64,000 bases of DNA from Capitella teleta (Eukaryota; Annelida; Polychaeta; Capitellidae): NCBI GenBank assembly GCA_000328365.1, contig KB292234.1:214897-278896 (forward strand), written 5' to 3'. Both the position numbers and the translations under genes were made by a program. Position 1 is the first letter of the stretch; each line of letters starts with the position of its first letter. The notes beneath the pieces are model-generated. The model had not been told where the DNA came from and searched no databases. It was given only the letters and a program-made list of their open reading frames with translations. Positions 18,381 through 29,178 of this stretch are shown piece by piece.

Positions 18381-18434
18381 ATGCTCCCGGCGGCAGACTT
18401 CTGTGTCGTTTTGTGTATGCAAGGCAAAGTTTGA
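18381..18434 (+). other. Upstream ORF in the GPCR 5' leader
   Basis: An ATG at 18,381 opens 17 codons ending in TGA at 18,432-18,434, with a second in-frame ATG at 18,417. It ends 20 bp before the first in-frame ATG of the receptor. If the leader starts near 18,302 this uORF would lie in the mRNA and could reduce or condition translation of the receptor. This is inferred from position only. Confidence 0.45.
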
Positions 18435-18454
18435 CATCATCCTGGCTCGGTAGA

Positions 18455-19651
18455 ATGTCCGCCTGTCAAGCATCAGATAACATTGACACCGGACTCAATC
18501 AGCAAAGACTGGGGAGCCAGCACTCGACGATGAACATGGACAACGAGTGCCGACTCTTTGATTTTCTGATTTGCGTCATCGCCATTGGAACAGTGTGTGT
18601 GTTTGGGTTGGTCGGCAACTGTACATCGTTCCTGGTCCTTGTGAAGCACAAAGTTGAAACTGCGGCGGTTTACCTTCTGCAATGTATCGCTGTATCGGAC
18701 AGCATCCTCCTTCTAGCTACGCTGCTGGTTTACACTTTCCCTTCCGTGTACGCTTATCTAGGACACATGGAACGAATCGTTAAAGCCTGTGACATCATTA
18801 AACTGCTCATCTGGCCAATCTGCATGATGTCGCATACGATGACCATATACTTAACAGTGTTGGTCACGTTCAATCGCTATTGCGCAATATGCCGTGCCGT
18901 CCAAGATTACAGAACGCAGAGCAAGAAAGCTGTGTGGAAGAGCATTCTCCTCACTTTCATCTTCTCCGTCATCTATAACTTTCCACGATTCTTTGAACAT
19001 CAACCAATAAGTCAGACATCCGCAAACGCTTCTCTTCTCAATCAGTCATCGACGATGAACCTTGGCGATAGTGTGACGTATCAGATCATCTACTCAAATG
19101 TCATCTACTATCCTGTCATGTACATATTTCCGCTTACCTGCCTCTCCTACCTGAACTACCAGCTGATCCGTTCCCTCAAGGCTATCAGCCAGAAGAAAGC
19201 GATATTGACCAGCCCGAATTCGCGATCGAGGAGAGACAATGAGCATATCACCCTGTGTGTCGTTGTCATTGTGTGTGTCTTCATTGCATGTCAGACACCT
19301 GCTCTGATTAATCAAATCTTTTGGGCAGCTTTACCTGCAAATCGACGTGAGTGTGGCCATTTTCATTTCTACTATACAAAGATCAGTGATCTTCTAATCG
19401 TGATAAACTCCTCGTGTAACATTGTCATTTACTGCTTATGCGGGCGGAGATTTCGCTCCATCTTCTTGCAAACATTATGCTATTGGAAAGCATTCTCTAG
19501 GAAGATTCCCGTTGAGCCACAGCCCTTAGATGTTGCTATGCGACCGTTGGAGTTTCAGGCAAATATTCAGGAAGCCACTGACAATAACGAAGACGCCACC
19601 ATGATTCCTATCGAGGACCGCACATTTGAACAAGCTGTCAGTAACGTGTGA
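18455..19651 (+). CDS. Rhodopsin-class peptide GPCR, FMRFamide-receptor type, intronless
   Basis: This is a complete seven-transmembrane receptor of 398 residues counted from the first ATG (18,455). The ATG pair at 18,530 and 18,536 (context AACATGG) is an equally good start. The frame upstream of 18,455 has no ATG. Visible segments: TM1 about 36-63 with the GN pair (N55), TM2 with AVSD (D82), TM3 with C112 and NRY at 140-142 in place of DRY, TM4 158-177 ending in NFPRFFE, TM6 with FIACQTP (CxxP), TM7 with NSSCNIVIY in place of NPxxY, then helix 8. The NFPRFFE and TM7 patterns fit protostome FMRFamide-like receptors, which usually signal through Gq; the ligand here is unknown. N191 and N196 in loop 2 are possible glycosylation sites. 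Unusually, loop 2 has no cysteine to pair with C112. The single-exon structure could reflect retrocopying or an intronless lineage. Confidence 0.9.
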   Translation: MSACQASDNIDTGLNQQRLGSQHSTMNMDNECRLFDFLICVIAIGTVCVFGLVGNCTSFLVLVKHKVETAAVYLLQCIAVSDSILLLATLLVYTFPSVYAYLGHMERIVKACDIIKLLIWPICMMSHTMTIYLTVLVTFNRYCAICRAVQDYRTQSKKAVWKSILLTFIFSVIYNFPRFFEHQPISQTSANASLLNQSSTMNLGDSVTYQIIYSNVIYYPVMYIFPLTCLSYLNYQLIRSLKAISQKKAILTSPNSRSRRDNEHITLCVVVIVCVFIACQTPALINQIFWAALPANRRECGHFHFYYTKISDLLIVINSSCNIVIYCLCGRRFRSIFLQTLCYWKAFSRKIPVEPQPLDVAMRPLEFQANIQEATDNNEDATMIPIEDRTFEQAVSNV

Positions 19652-19819
19652 CAGAAACATTCTGAGCTGCCTGCCTCGTAGGAAAAAGATCAAAGTGCCT
19701 CTTGAATCCCACAGGACTTGCTTGTCACTTGCTTTGTCTTTATATATCTCTCCGTCTTTCATTAGTTATAACATGGTGAGGTGTTTGTATACGCGAGCTT
19801 TGGTTGTCGTACAAAAGTT

Positions 19820-19825
19820 AATAAA
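19820..19825 (+). terminator. Poly(A) signal of the GPCR gene
   Basis: AATAAA lies about 170 bp after the stop codon and is followed by T/GT-rich sequence (TTTGTTTTAC, GTTGTTGTT). It is the first canonical hexamer downstream. Confidence 0.65.
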
Positions 19826-20130
19826 AGGTTTGTTTTACAGCGTCAATGTTGTTGTTCTGATTGACAGCATAATTACGTAATGATCCATTATTACACCCAC
19901 TGACCTCACTCGAATGTTAACTCGCTGTTTTGATGTTGCAGGCCAATTAATGTCAGTCACTTTCGCAGAGTTTCTCTTGAATAATTATGGGTACCACATC
20001 CTCGATACTAAGAATCTTGAGTGTTGCAAATACTGTTATGTCTGCTATTCATGGCTGTGAATTGTTATCAAATATAGCTCAGTGACCACCGTTACCACAA
20101 TCAACCCATTCACTCATTGATCACTGTTAA

Positions 20131-20199
20131 TCAAATGCTGGCTGATCGGATTGGGTGGAGCCGTAAAACCCCATCACTCACTCACTCAAATGCTGGCTG
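20131..20199 (+). mobile_element. Extremely 5'-truncated SINE (41 bp) with target duplication
   Basis: Only the last 41 bp of the SINE are present (20,145-20,185: the GGGTGGAGCCGTAAAACC block and the CACT tail). They lie between exact 14-bp direct repeats TCAAATGCTGGCTG (20,131-20,144 and 20,186-20,199). It is on the plus strand, opposite to the other copies. Confidence 0.9.
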
Positions 20200-21350
20200 C
20201 AAATTTGGTTAAATGCACTGCGCAGTTGCATATGTCGAACCTCAGGCAAATCTTAAAAGGCACAGAATATAATTATTGCTTCAGGCATTGATCAAAGACG
20301 TTGCACGTATGTATAAACATGGCTTCTATTTTTTAGAGATTCTATATGAGGCTCGTCCATGAATTTAACGCGCCCTTTCAGTTTCAATCAAGCAATGGCA
20401 AAAATAATTTGCGTATTTTTTTTTTTTTTTTTTTTTTAGTTGGGGACATGGCGCGTGATCTCTGGCATAACCGATTTAAGCGATATCCCTCGTGGGTAGT
20501 CTTTCAGTCCACTTTCAATGTTCGAGATCAACACTTAGAAAAGAAAACATCAACCGAGAAATGACAATGTTTGCATTTGGAGCCTTATCCCAGCACATAA
20601 TAAAAATAGCACAATTGATTCTCATTAGTTGAAGCAAGAATGAATGTTTCTATTGAATGTTAAAAGTACTTCCACAGAACAGTCGCATAGATCCGTTTTA
20701 CGTTTGGCTGCCCTTGCGTAACTGTGTTTTGGTCTTATTAACTCTTTTGACTCGCTTCTGGTCTTCTAGAAAATCTCACCCTCGGGTTTTTTATTTCATT
20801 CTTTCAGCTGACATCAACGTACCATCCATTCAGCGATTGCGTCAATGAAGAACGTTATGTAATCAATGTTTTCAACCTCGGTTGCACCTCATGAACATCA
20901 CCATATCAGCCAATCCGGCCTGCGTCATGTCGACTGCGTGGTCTCCAATTCATCTTAGGCTCTCACACTCACATTAGCTAATACGAGGTGACGCTTCGTT
21001 TTAAGGGAAAGGAGGGTGCGTGGATACAATGAACAGTAGAAGAGAACAAGAGAAGAGGAGAAGAGGAGATAATATATGGAATAAATACAATGAAACCTCA
21101 ATAACTCAAACTCGTAGGACCATGAATTAAACAAACAATTGTGAGCTGTAATCAATGCGGGCCTTACTGTAGGTTATGCTGTGTAAACGAACCAAGTTAT
21201 ATGCGTCAGACTGAGTGAATGCCTTCAATATTATGACGTAATGATGCAAACAGGGCACTTTAATCAGATTCTGATTTGTGTAACAAAGCCCCACTTTTCG
21301 AGTATGAGTGATTTAAAGGAGAAATATTGCAAATCCTTGTCAAATATGAA

Positions 21351-21597
21351 ATGAAAATGAAATGAAATGAAATGAAATGAAATGAAATGAAATGAAATGA
21401 AATGAAATGAAATGAAATGAAATGCAATGAAATAAAATAAAATAAAATAAAATAAAATGAAATGAAAATGAAATGAAATGAAATGAAATGAAATGAAATG
21501 AAATGAAATGAAATGAAATGAAATGAAATGAAATGAAATGAAATGAAATGCAATGAAATAAAATGGAATGAAAATGAAATGAAATGAAATGAAATAG
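21351..21597. repeat. (GAAAT)n pentanucleotide array
   Basis: About 250 bp of AATGA/GAAAT units with two short AATAA variant blocks and a few six-base slips. The unit equals the tail unit of the LINE at 17.5-18.0 kb. The FHFIS-type frames on the minus strand are repeat artefacts. Confidence 0.95.
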
Positions 21598-22547
21598 ATG
21601 CTCATCAAGAAAGCAGTATTATTTTCTGTTATTTGATCAGCAGTATAAATATTTCATAGAAAAGGTCATTCAACTAACAACAATTCTTACACATAATAGA
21701 AAAGTTATCAAGAAATTTATGGAATAAAATTAAACGAATAATACTACTGACATAGTAAAAAAATTTATATATCCTGTTGAGTTAAATAATATCGATCGGT
21801 TTAATGTTCTTAAATGATAGGATAAAGTGAGGTTAACAGTGAGGTGCATCTGAACAAGAAACTTTGGTTCCGCTGATAATTATAGCCTGGATTAGGTGAG
21901 GTGAATTGAGGATTATATATATTACATATACAATGTATCTGTCTGAATGAAATGTAAAAGAAGTAATATGTAGTTAGCATACAAACTACGTCAACTAAAA
22001 AGGAACATGTTATAATGTTTCCGAATTATCAAATTTCATGCATACCAATGTGTTATTAAGCGTCGTCAACCGTCTACCAATCATCGCAAATTTCAGTCTT
22101 TTTCCTTCAATATCAAGCATGCAATATTTAATTTGCAAACCTCATTTACATACGGAGTGCTAATCTTCATTATTTTCTTCACTCACTTAAATACATTTAA
22201 ATACATTTAAATACATTTAAATAGGTCTCTTACTAACAGATTAATAACAACGTCGTTTGTGCATAATGGCAATCCCATTTATCTTGCAATATTCTCTCTA
22301 CCCTTCCGCTCTTATACAGTAGAGGTTCGGATATACATGCATTGCCATTGAACGTGTCAACATCCTTTCCAACATTGTATTCAGACATGAAAAGTGCAAT
22401 TTTATGACCAAAGCCTTAAAAGATCCCTGGAAAGCATAAAACCGGTTGCCGGCAACCGTTCGACTCAAACCACACGCTGTAACTCAAGTTTACTATATTC
22501 AGACTACCATTACTGTGTACGCGCATAAGCGAGATGTTTATAGACTG

Positions 22548-22878
22548 CTGTTTGCTTGGTGTGAGTGAGTGATTGGGGTTTTACGGCTCCACCCAACCCG
22601 TTCGGGTGATACGGCGCCAGAACAGAAGGCCCGGGACCGGGGTTTCCCCCTACTCTTATCAATAAATCCCAAGGGTTCTTTATCCTGCATACCACCATAG
22701 ACAGTAGTACACAGCGCCCCGCCTTGTTACGCAGTTGGGCAGCACTGCAGAGTCACCGAAGAATTACAATTGTAATTCACAATCATAACGCCTGATCGGG
22801 TCTCGAACCCGGGACGTCGACCCCCACGGTCGGCATAGGATTGCAGTCAGCGGTTTAACGCTGTTTGTTTGCTTGGTG
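22548..22878 (-). mobile_element. tRNA-derived SINE, 5'-truncated, with target duplication
   Basis: The body 22,562-22,865 closely matches the complete copy at 42,344-42,674. It keeps the (CACT)n tail (plus-strand GTGAGTGAGTGA) and the B box (plus-strand TCTCGAACCC). It stops inside the tRNA head before the A box. The flanks carry TGTTTGCTTGGTG at 22,549-22,561 and 22,866-22,878, a 13-bp target duplication. Confidence 0.92.
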
Positions 22879-25800
22879 CATTTTGACTACTGGTCAGTTG
22901 CGAAAATGACCGGCTGAGTTCCATGGCTATGCACAATGTATAAAGCATAAGTCAACTTGGTTGATGCTTACAAGTGCTTACCCAGTTGATGTGAAGCGCT
23001 TGTAAACCTGTGGAGCTACACAAATGCATCTAATCTTCCTTGTAAACCACTCTTGAGCTCCCTTGAGATTGCCTTTCGCTCGCTTGCAAGCATTTAGCCA
23101 TATTTATTTTCCATTCAGTCTTTATCTCAAATCGCAATATATAGCGTTTAATTCGCAAATAACATTTTGTAATTTTTGATATATGAAAAAAACAAGAACA
23201 ACAGAACTGAAAGGGGACATAAAACAAAGAAACAGTTAAAAAAAATAATTCGGTTGTATGTTGTTATTACTTTCACTTACCAAAGTTACAGTATACCTAA
23301 GTGAAGAGACAAATAATACAGTTAATAACCATTATTGCGAGGAAAAAAAACCTGATGCAACTTTTGCTTATCTTTCTTTATATAATTAAAATCATGAATA
23401 TTCATTCAATGTCCGTCACTCATGAGATAAGAGAGGAAGCAATCTGTTTACCTTGAAGCGTATTCTCCGTTTATTTTCACGTGTAGAAATCAGAACATAA
23501 AACCCGCCCTCTTCCACCCTATAACATTAAGACAGACTGGTAAACAGGCAGCAGTCCGCAACACTATCTTACACTTCTTGTCTTTATCACAATGCTTGCA
23601 ATTTTTCCGAGCTCACTTGCAGGCCACCGCCATGCAAATAATATAGTATGTTATCTCTGCCGCCATGGGCCGAGCAACGATGAACACGCGCCCCCTATGC
23701 AGGGGACGCTAGCTCCCTTCCAAGGTAGAAGTCTGCTACATTATTATCCCGACACTTATGACTTCTACGTGGATCTAGGTTCCAGCATACACTAGATTGC
23801 TGCCTCGTTTGTTGTTAGTTGTTAACCTAATAACCAAAGGATCGAATATTCTTGACTTATAAGCAGTGTTTAATTGCACCATACCAACTGATTTATTTAT
23901 TTATTCATTTAATGTTTGATTAAAAATTGTCATATTAAGATGTTGCTATTTGGTGTTGTGAGTTTTCAGCCCAGGGGATGGTTTTGCTATAGGTTTTCTC
24001 ACGTGTTTAGCGCCCAACATCTGATTATTTTATCGAGCGCATGTTATTGAAAATATGTTTATATTTTGTACTTGCGCATGCTTCTCTCTAAAGAAACTAT
24101 AGTTGCATGTATATTTATACAGTAAAAGTTACTTTTTATTGTCATTCTAATTTCAGTATTTTATATCTTTATGTTATATTACGTGTAGGGGGGGGGGGTT
24201 ATCTTCCCCACCTTTGCATACATTATCCTGTTTCCGATCATTTTTCATCTTTTTTGCCAGCTTCTTGGCCTTGACAGATGTTTGGCAGACACTAACCTTC
24301 GATTAAACTGTCTTATGTTATAAAACAAAAATCAAAATGTGCTGAGTTGAATAATTAGTAAATTACATTTAAATGTGGAGAGGAAAGAACTGCCATCAAC
24401 TTTCATAAAATTTTATACATCCCTTTATTACTTGGGCATGCAATCGGTATTCACGTCTTGTGTAATAAAGACTCAGAATATACCCTTGCGGAGCATCAAT
24501 ATCAAGACAATGGCTAGACAGTCTGAAATGAGAGTTATCATCTGCAAACTAGCTTGCTATTATATGAACAACCCTTCATGACCTTTCGTGTACCGGCTTA
24601 CTAGGTGTCGGATATCACACTTGTTAGAAGCAGCAAACCAAAGTCTTACTCTTTAACGTAGAGTTAGACACTGTCTCATCGTATGATAATATTCAGGCAC
24701 AATGGTCTTAATAGTCCATCGAATGAGCCAGATGTCAGTTTACAATAGCATGGCTGAAATTCTACGTTGCTCTCCTGGGACAATGCCAGCTGGAGAGGCC
24801 CGCTGCCTTCGGTTATAAATTGAAACCATCTAAATGTGACTTATTTTTATGGCCACTCCAGGTCTTCCTGAGTTTTACCTTAAATAAATTGCGTATCAGT
24901 TTCGTCTTCCCTCAGCTGGTGTTGAAATGTTTGAGTTTAGCCCAAGCCTTGTAAATACTGAGTGCTCGTCATTGGAGCAAATGGATAATTCGGCCTCCAG
25001 AATCCCAGTGCTATTTAACATGGCATTTAAAATCCTCCTTATAACCAACAATCTTATTAAAGTACTAAACTCATAAACGAACCAACCATCGCTGGTTGGC
25101 ACCTAAAACACAGGTACAGAATTGTCCTTATTCTCGGTACCCCATACGTCTTCAGCATTGCCATTCGGCAACCCACCAATAAGTCACTGAGTTCATTTGG
25201 CCTGAGAGCTTAGTAGCCGGACCTGCGCCAGACCAATTTCTGCACATTATTATACACCATCTGAGCCCCTTCTTCTTCTTCTTTTTTTCTCATTTTCACA
25301 TAAGAGGAGCATTGAATGCTGTCAGGCATTTTCATCACAAAATCAAATGAAATCACATAACGGCTGGCATTTTACGTTTAATTGAAACTCAACGAGAATT
25401 GCGTTATTTATTAAAGGTGTAGCAATGTTTAGGGCTGTAATAAAACATTGATTGTCGTTACATAATTATATGAACAAGTAACAACTCTTCTTCACCTACA
25501 ATACACGATCGTCACAATGCAATGCAATGTCATGTAATACAAGGTACCGTCGACCAATGAACCGTGTTTACACCACTCGGCTGTGAACAAAGAGGAAAGA
25601 GAGTCCTATTAACTAACTTGCCAATCCTCAATTACACCTGTAATAGCAGTTGCGTCACCCAGGTCCAAGACCTCTGCCATGTCAATTTCCTTGCATCAAG
25701 TTTTCATGCCATATTTCGCAATAGACTCTCCTGCTACAGTCAGAGATAGAAACAAATAATCACTTGTAACTCCAGTGAAATTGGTCTCTGAATAATGTAG

Positions 25801-26481
25801 ACGAAATGAAATTGCTAGCCTAGCAATTGTAATTGGAAACCGGTGGAAAGACGTTCACCGAGTTTAAGGTTGCCCTCGACGCAATTTAGATAGCAGCGTC
25901 AAAGGTCCATCAAACGTCGTTTGTGAATACATTTATTGAATCAGCTGAGTTGGCCCGTGACTTCATGAGTGACATTCAGTCTGCTTGAGATCATTGTACT
26001 TCTAGTGCTTGGTAGCTGATGGGTTGAGGCTCATAATTATATATGCAATTTTTGATTGATTTTCAATCGCATCTTTTTGTTAATCGTAACTTACATTGAC
26101 GAAATATATTTTTAGTAGTTTACACACGTTAGTTTCGATTGACGATTGCACCAAATCAAAGACTGATTAATGTCTTGTTTTAAGAACACAAAGGTCATTG
26201 TCATCCAAAAAAAGTTATCCTATATCCTATGACTATATCCTATGACTGAACATAAATTATCATAAGTATCTTTGATTGCATGAAACCTCGGAGTCTTGCT
26301 GAAACGTTCACTATATCGAGGACACCTAGATAAAGTTTGTGTTACATCAGGTTTCTGGTTAAAATAATAGGCTCAGCTTCGCCACCAACACCAATCCAAA
26401 TGTTTCATTATCAACTATTCTCGGTGTAGAGCTTCAACCCTACGTCTCTACGGCTTCTTGCTTCCGCATAGAAACCCGGTG
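22879..26481. other. Non-coding stretch
   Basis: No gene recognised. It contains one copy of a dispersed repeat (23,335-23,505) and a poly-G run near 24,189. The rest is unique AT-rich sequence. Confidence 0.5.
23335..23505 (+). repeat. Dispersed repeat family A, copy 1
   Basis: This stretch aligns with 28,425-28,650 on the same strand. Shared words include CATGAATATTCAT, GTCCGTCACTCATGA, TTACCTTGAAGC and TTTATTTTCACGTGTAGAAA. The class is unknown; no terminal repeats or tail were seen. Confidence 0.7.
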
Positions 26482-26676
26482 TTAACTGATAAATCTCTTG
26501 CTTGAGGTTGACGGAGTGATATATGGCGCACACGACTGCTGCCTTTGTTGTTGGCATTCTTGGAGGAGGGCGCCAAGCGTTGCCTCGAGACCCCGAAGCG
26601 TGCGACCCTCATCTTCAATGATATTCGGATCTCGACCGCAATAAACGAATCCGGTTTTATGCCCTTTTGCGTGGAT
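26482..26676 (-). CDS. Candidate terminal exon, unrecognised
   Basis: A minus-strand frame of 64 codons plus stop begins immediately after a CTAG that could be a splice acceptor. It contains a protein-like stretch: YCGRDPNIIEDEGRTL, then a leucine-rich GLEATLGALLQE and a glutamine-rich run. The local base composition is richer in G+C than its flanks. It has no ATG, no recognised family, a poor polypyrimidine tract and no partner exon found, so it may be chance or a remnant. Confidence 0.25.
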   Translation of the reverse strand: MHAKGHKTGFVYCGRDPNIIEDEGRTLRGLEATLGALLQECQQQRQQSCAPYITPSTSSKRFIS

Positions 26677-28424
26677 CTAGCGTCATCGTAAATTTCTTTT
26701 GTTTTCTATAAAAAGTGCGCATTGTCGTCTCAGACTTCTAGGGTGCTCGAAGAAATTTCTTCCTCTTGACGAAGCGGCTTTAGTAGTCATGTGCTGATTC
26801 CGCAATCTAGTACATGTATGTACATCTATGTATGGAAAACGTGTGCACACAAAAGCTAAACATTTGGCCTGTATTCGGGACAGCTGTCGGGATGAATACG
26901 ACAAACAATGAGTGTCCCATAAAGCCCATTGGCTAATGCAATGCTATCAAACATTGGTTGGCGAATCAAACTTACAGCAGTTGAACTATTGATAATCAGG
27001 ACACAAGATTGCACAACATACGGCTGTCGTTAATTTGTTGTTGAATTGATATTTTAATACTAGGAACAGTTTATTGTCAGCAACTCATTGCTCAGGTGTG
27101 TCGAATTCAATATCCGGTATAACTAGCTCCCGGATATCCGGAATCCGGTAAATTTCATTATCCACGAATCCCTACTGCAAATTAGCTGGCAGTTGACAGT
27201 GAATTGAGGTGCAAAATAAAAATCACTGCGTGAATTTTGACGATAAATATGTCACGACTAATATTATTATCAGGTATCAGACATTACATGTGCACGAATA
27301 CGTTCCCTTCGTGTTCCCTTCGTGTTCCCTTCGTGTACGCGCAATGCCGAATACAACAGGAAGGGTAACCGTATCAAATACCAGAAGGGATCCCGTGTCA
27401 CTCTTAACTTGACAAATCGCCCGTCACATAGCATGCATGCTAAAAAATACCACCATTCCCTGCAAAAATTGCGTTTTGACCTCGACTTGGGGCGTGAACA
27501 TGACGATATGCAGCTTTAAATGTCACCGTCAATCAAGATGTATTTGAGACAGTTGTCCCAAGATAAACCAAAAGAATCATCTTTCACCATAAAACGTTTA
27601 ACGTACACTCTTACCATGTTAAAACCGCCAGCAATCACTATAAATACAGCTAACAATATTATGTCAGCATTAATCAACATGAATGAAGTCCAAATGTGAT
27701 TACATCAAAAGCATGTGGTTGCATATTGCAAAAGGTAAAGAGAATGGAAGCCACGGGGCCGCGGTGGTGATTCATATATTGCCAATCTCACGGTGCGTCT
27801 TGCGGTTAAGCATTTTAGCCAATCACAGGCCGAATTATCATTCAGGAGCCTGACGAATATTCATAATTCTTCATCGATGTGTAATGCATAACGAATCTCA
27901 GGCTTATAGTGACATCATGGCCTTTTCAATTTGAACATCGAGCCATCTCATAATTAGCAAAAAATGTTCAAGGGCTGACGATTCAGCAATCGTGGCTTCA
28001 TCATTATGGCCTTTTTGTAATATTTTTACATTATAAAAATCTTAAAATATTGAACATCACGGAACAGAACTTAAAACAGAACATAAATGTACATTTTTTA
28101 CTAATGGCAGAATACATGTGGCTATAGAAACAAAGATTGCTGGCAAGCTTTACAATATGGTTACTGCTGCTTCGACATTGCATATAAAAAACTTAAAGAT
28201 TGAGCGTATTAGAAGGATCAAAATTAAGTTTCTTTTTGACAAAATAATTATTGACATATTTACTTATTATATTTAGTTTCAAAATTTGCTTCAAACATTT
28301 TCGCCATGCTTTTAATATTGGCTCGATATTTCTTGAATATTCTACAGCCTCTGTGTTGAATAATCGGCATTTATTGTCCATAATCAACATATTGCAGCAA
28401 TCAACAGCCCAACAGACTATTTTT

Positions 28425-28650
28425 GTGAGGAAAAGAACTGTGTGCAACTTTCGCTTCTCGTCCTTTATGTAATTCAAAACATGAATATTCATAAAATGAA
28501 ATTAGCCAATCAGCGTGCGGCATGTCACTCCTTTGTTAAGCTAGGCCACACTGAAGACATCGCGTCCGTCACTCATGACGTAACAGAGGTCCGGTTACCT
28601 TGAAGCTTTTCCTCCATTTATTTTCACGTGTAGAAATCACAACATAACAA
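28425..28650 (+). repeat. Dispersed repeat family A, copy 2
   Basis: Homologous to 23,335-23,505, but with about 60 extra bp in the middle (about 28,504-28,563). Either the extra block is an insertion or the first copy has lost it. Confidence 0.7.
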
Positions 28651-29032
28651 CTAGCTTCGGGACACATCCCTCCAATCATCAAAATCCAGTACATGTAAAT
28701 GAATAGTTTGAGGCGATGAGAAGCATAAATGACATCATTAAGAGCATTCGCTATCGTGCAATACTTCAAGATGACAGACAAAGTAGCCTCCTCTTCCCCA
28801 ACACGGCAACCCGCCATGACCTGATCAGCGTGGGAGGAAGAGCGGAGTGAGGCACCTTTAAAAGGAACGACAGCAGAGGATAACGCGAAAAACGATCAAA
28901 TAAGATTTGCCTTATTGCCCTCAGGGATGATGCACTCCAAGTAGACATTTTAGGCACACATATCGATCAAAATGAAAGTTTAAAAATAATCGATGTTTGG
29001 TTTTGTTTGTTTTCATTATTGCTTTGTTGTTT

Positions 29033-29047
29033 GTTTTTTTTTTTTTG

Positions 29048-29085
<38 letters not shown>

Positions 29086-29178
29086 GGCGGTTATTTCTGT
29101 CGTTTTTTGTTTTGTTTTGTTTTATTTTGTTTTGTTTTGTTTTGGTTTTTTTTTTTTTTTTTTTTTTTGGGGGGGGGG
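29033..29178. repeat. Poly-T / TTTTG / poly-G low-complexity block
   Basis: Two long T runs flank about nine TTTTG-type units, and the block ends in a run of G. Such blocks are prone to sequencing and assembly error. Confidence 0.9.

Larger units (their letters stand above)
19826..22547. other. Non-coding stretch
   Basis: No gene recognised. Besides the mini-SINE and pentanucleotide array listed separately, it has a poly-T run (about 20,416-20,437) and three to four tandem copies of an 11-bp ATTTAAATACA-like unit (about 22,188-22,224). Confidence 0.5.

Noticed and set aside
18413-18454. N-terminal extension of the GPCR frame
   Set aside because: The frame opens with GTG, not ATG. The first in-frame ATG is 18,455, and the extension has no signal peptide or family similarity.
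21260-21608. FHFIS-repeat protein
   Set aside because: Translation of the GAAAT array.
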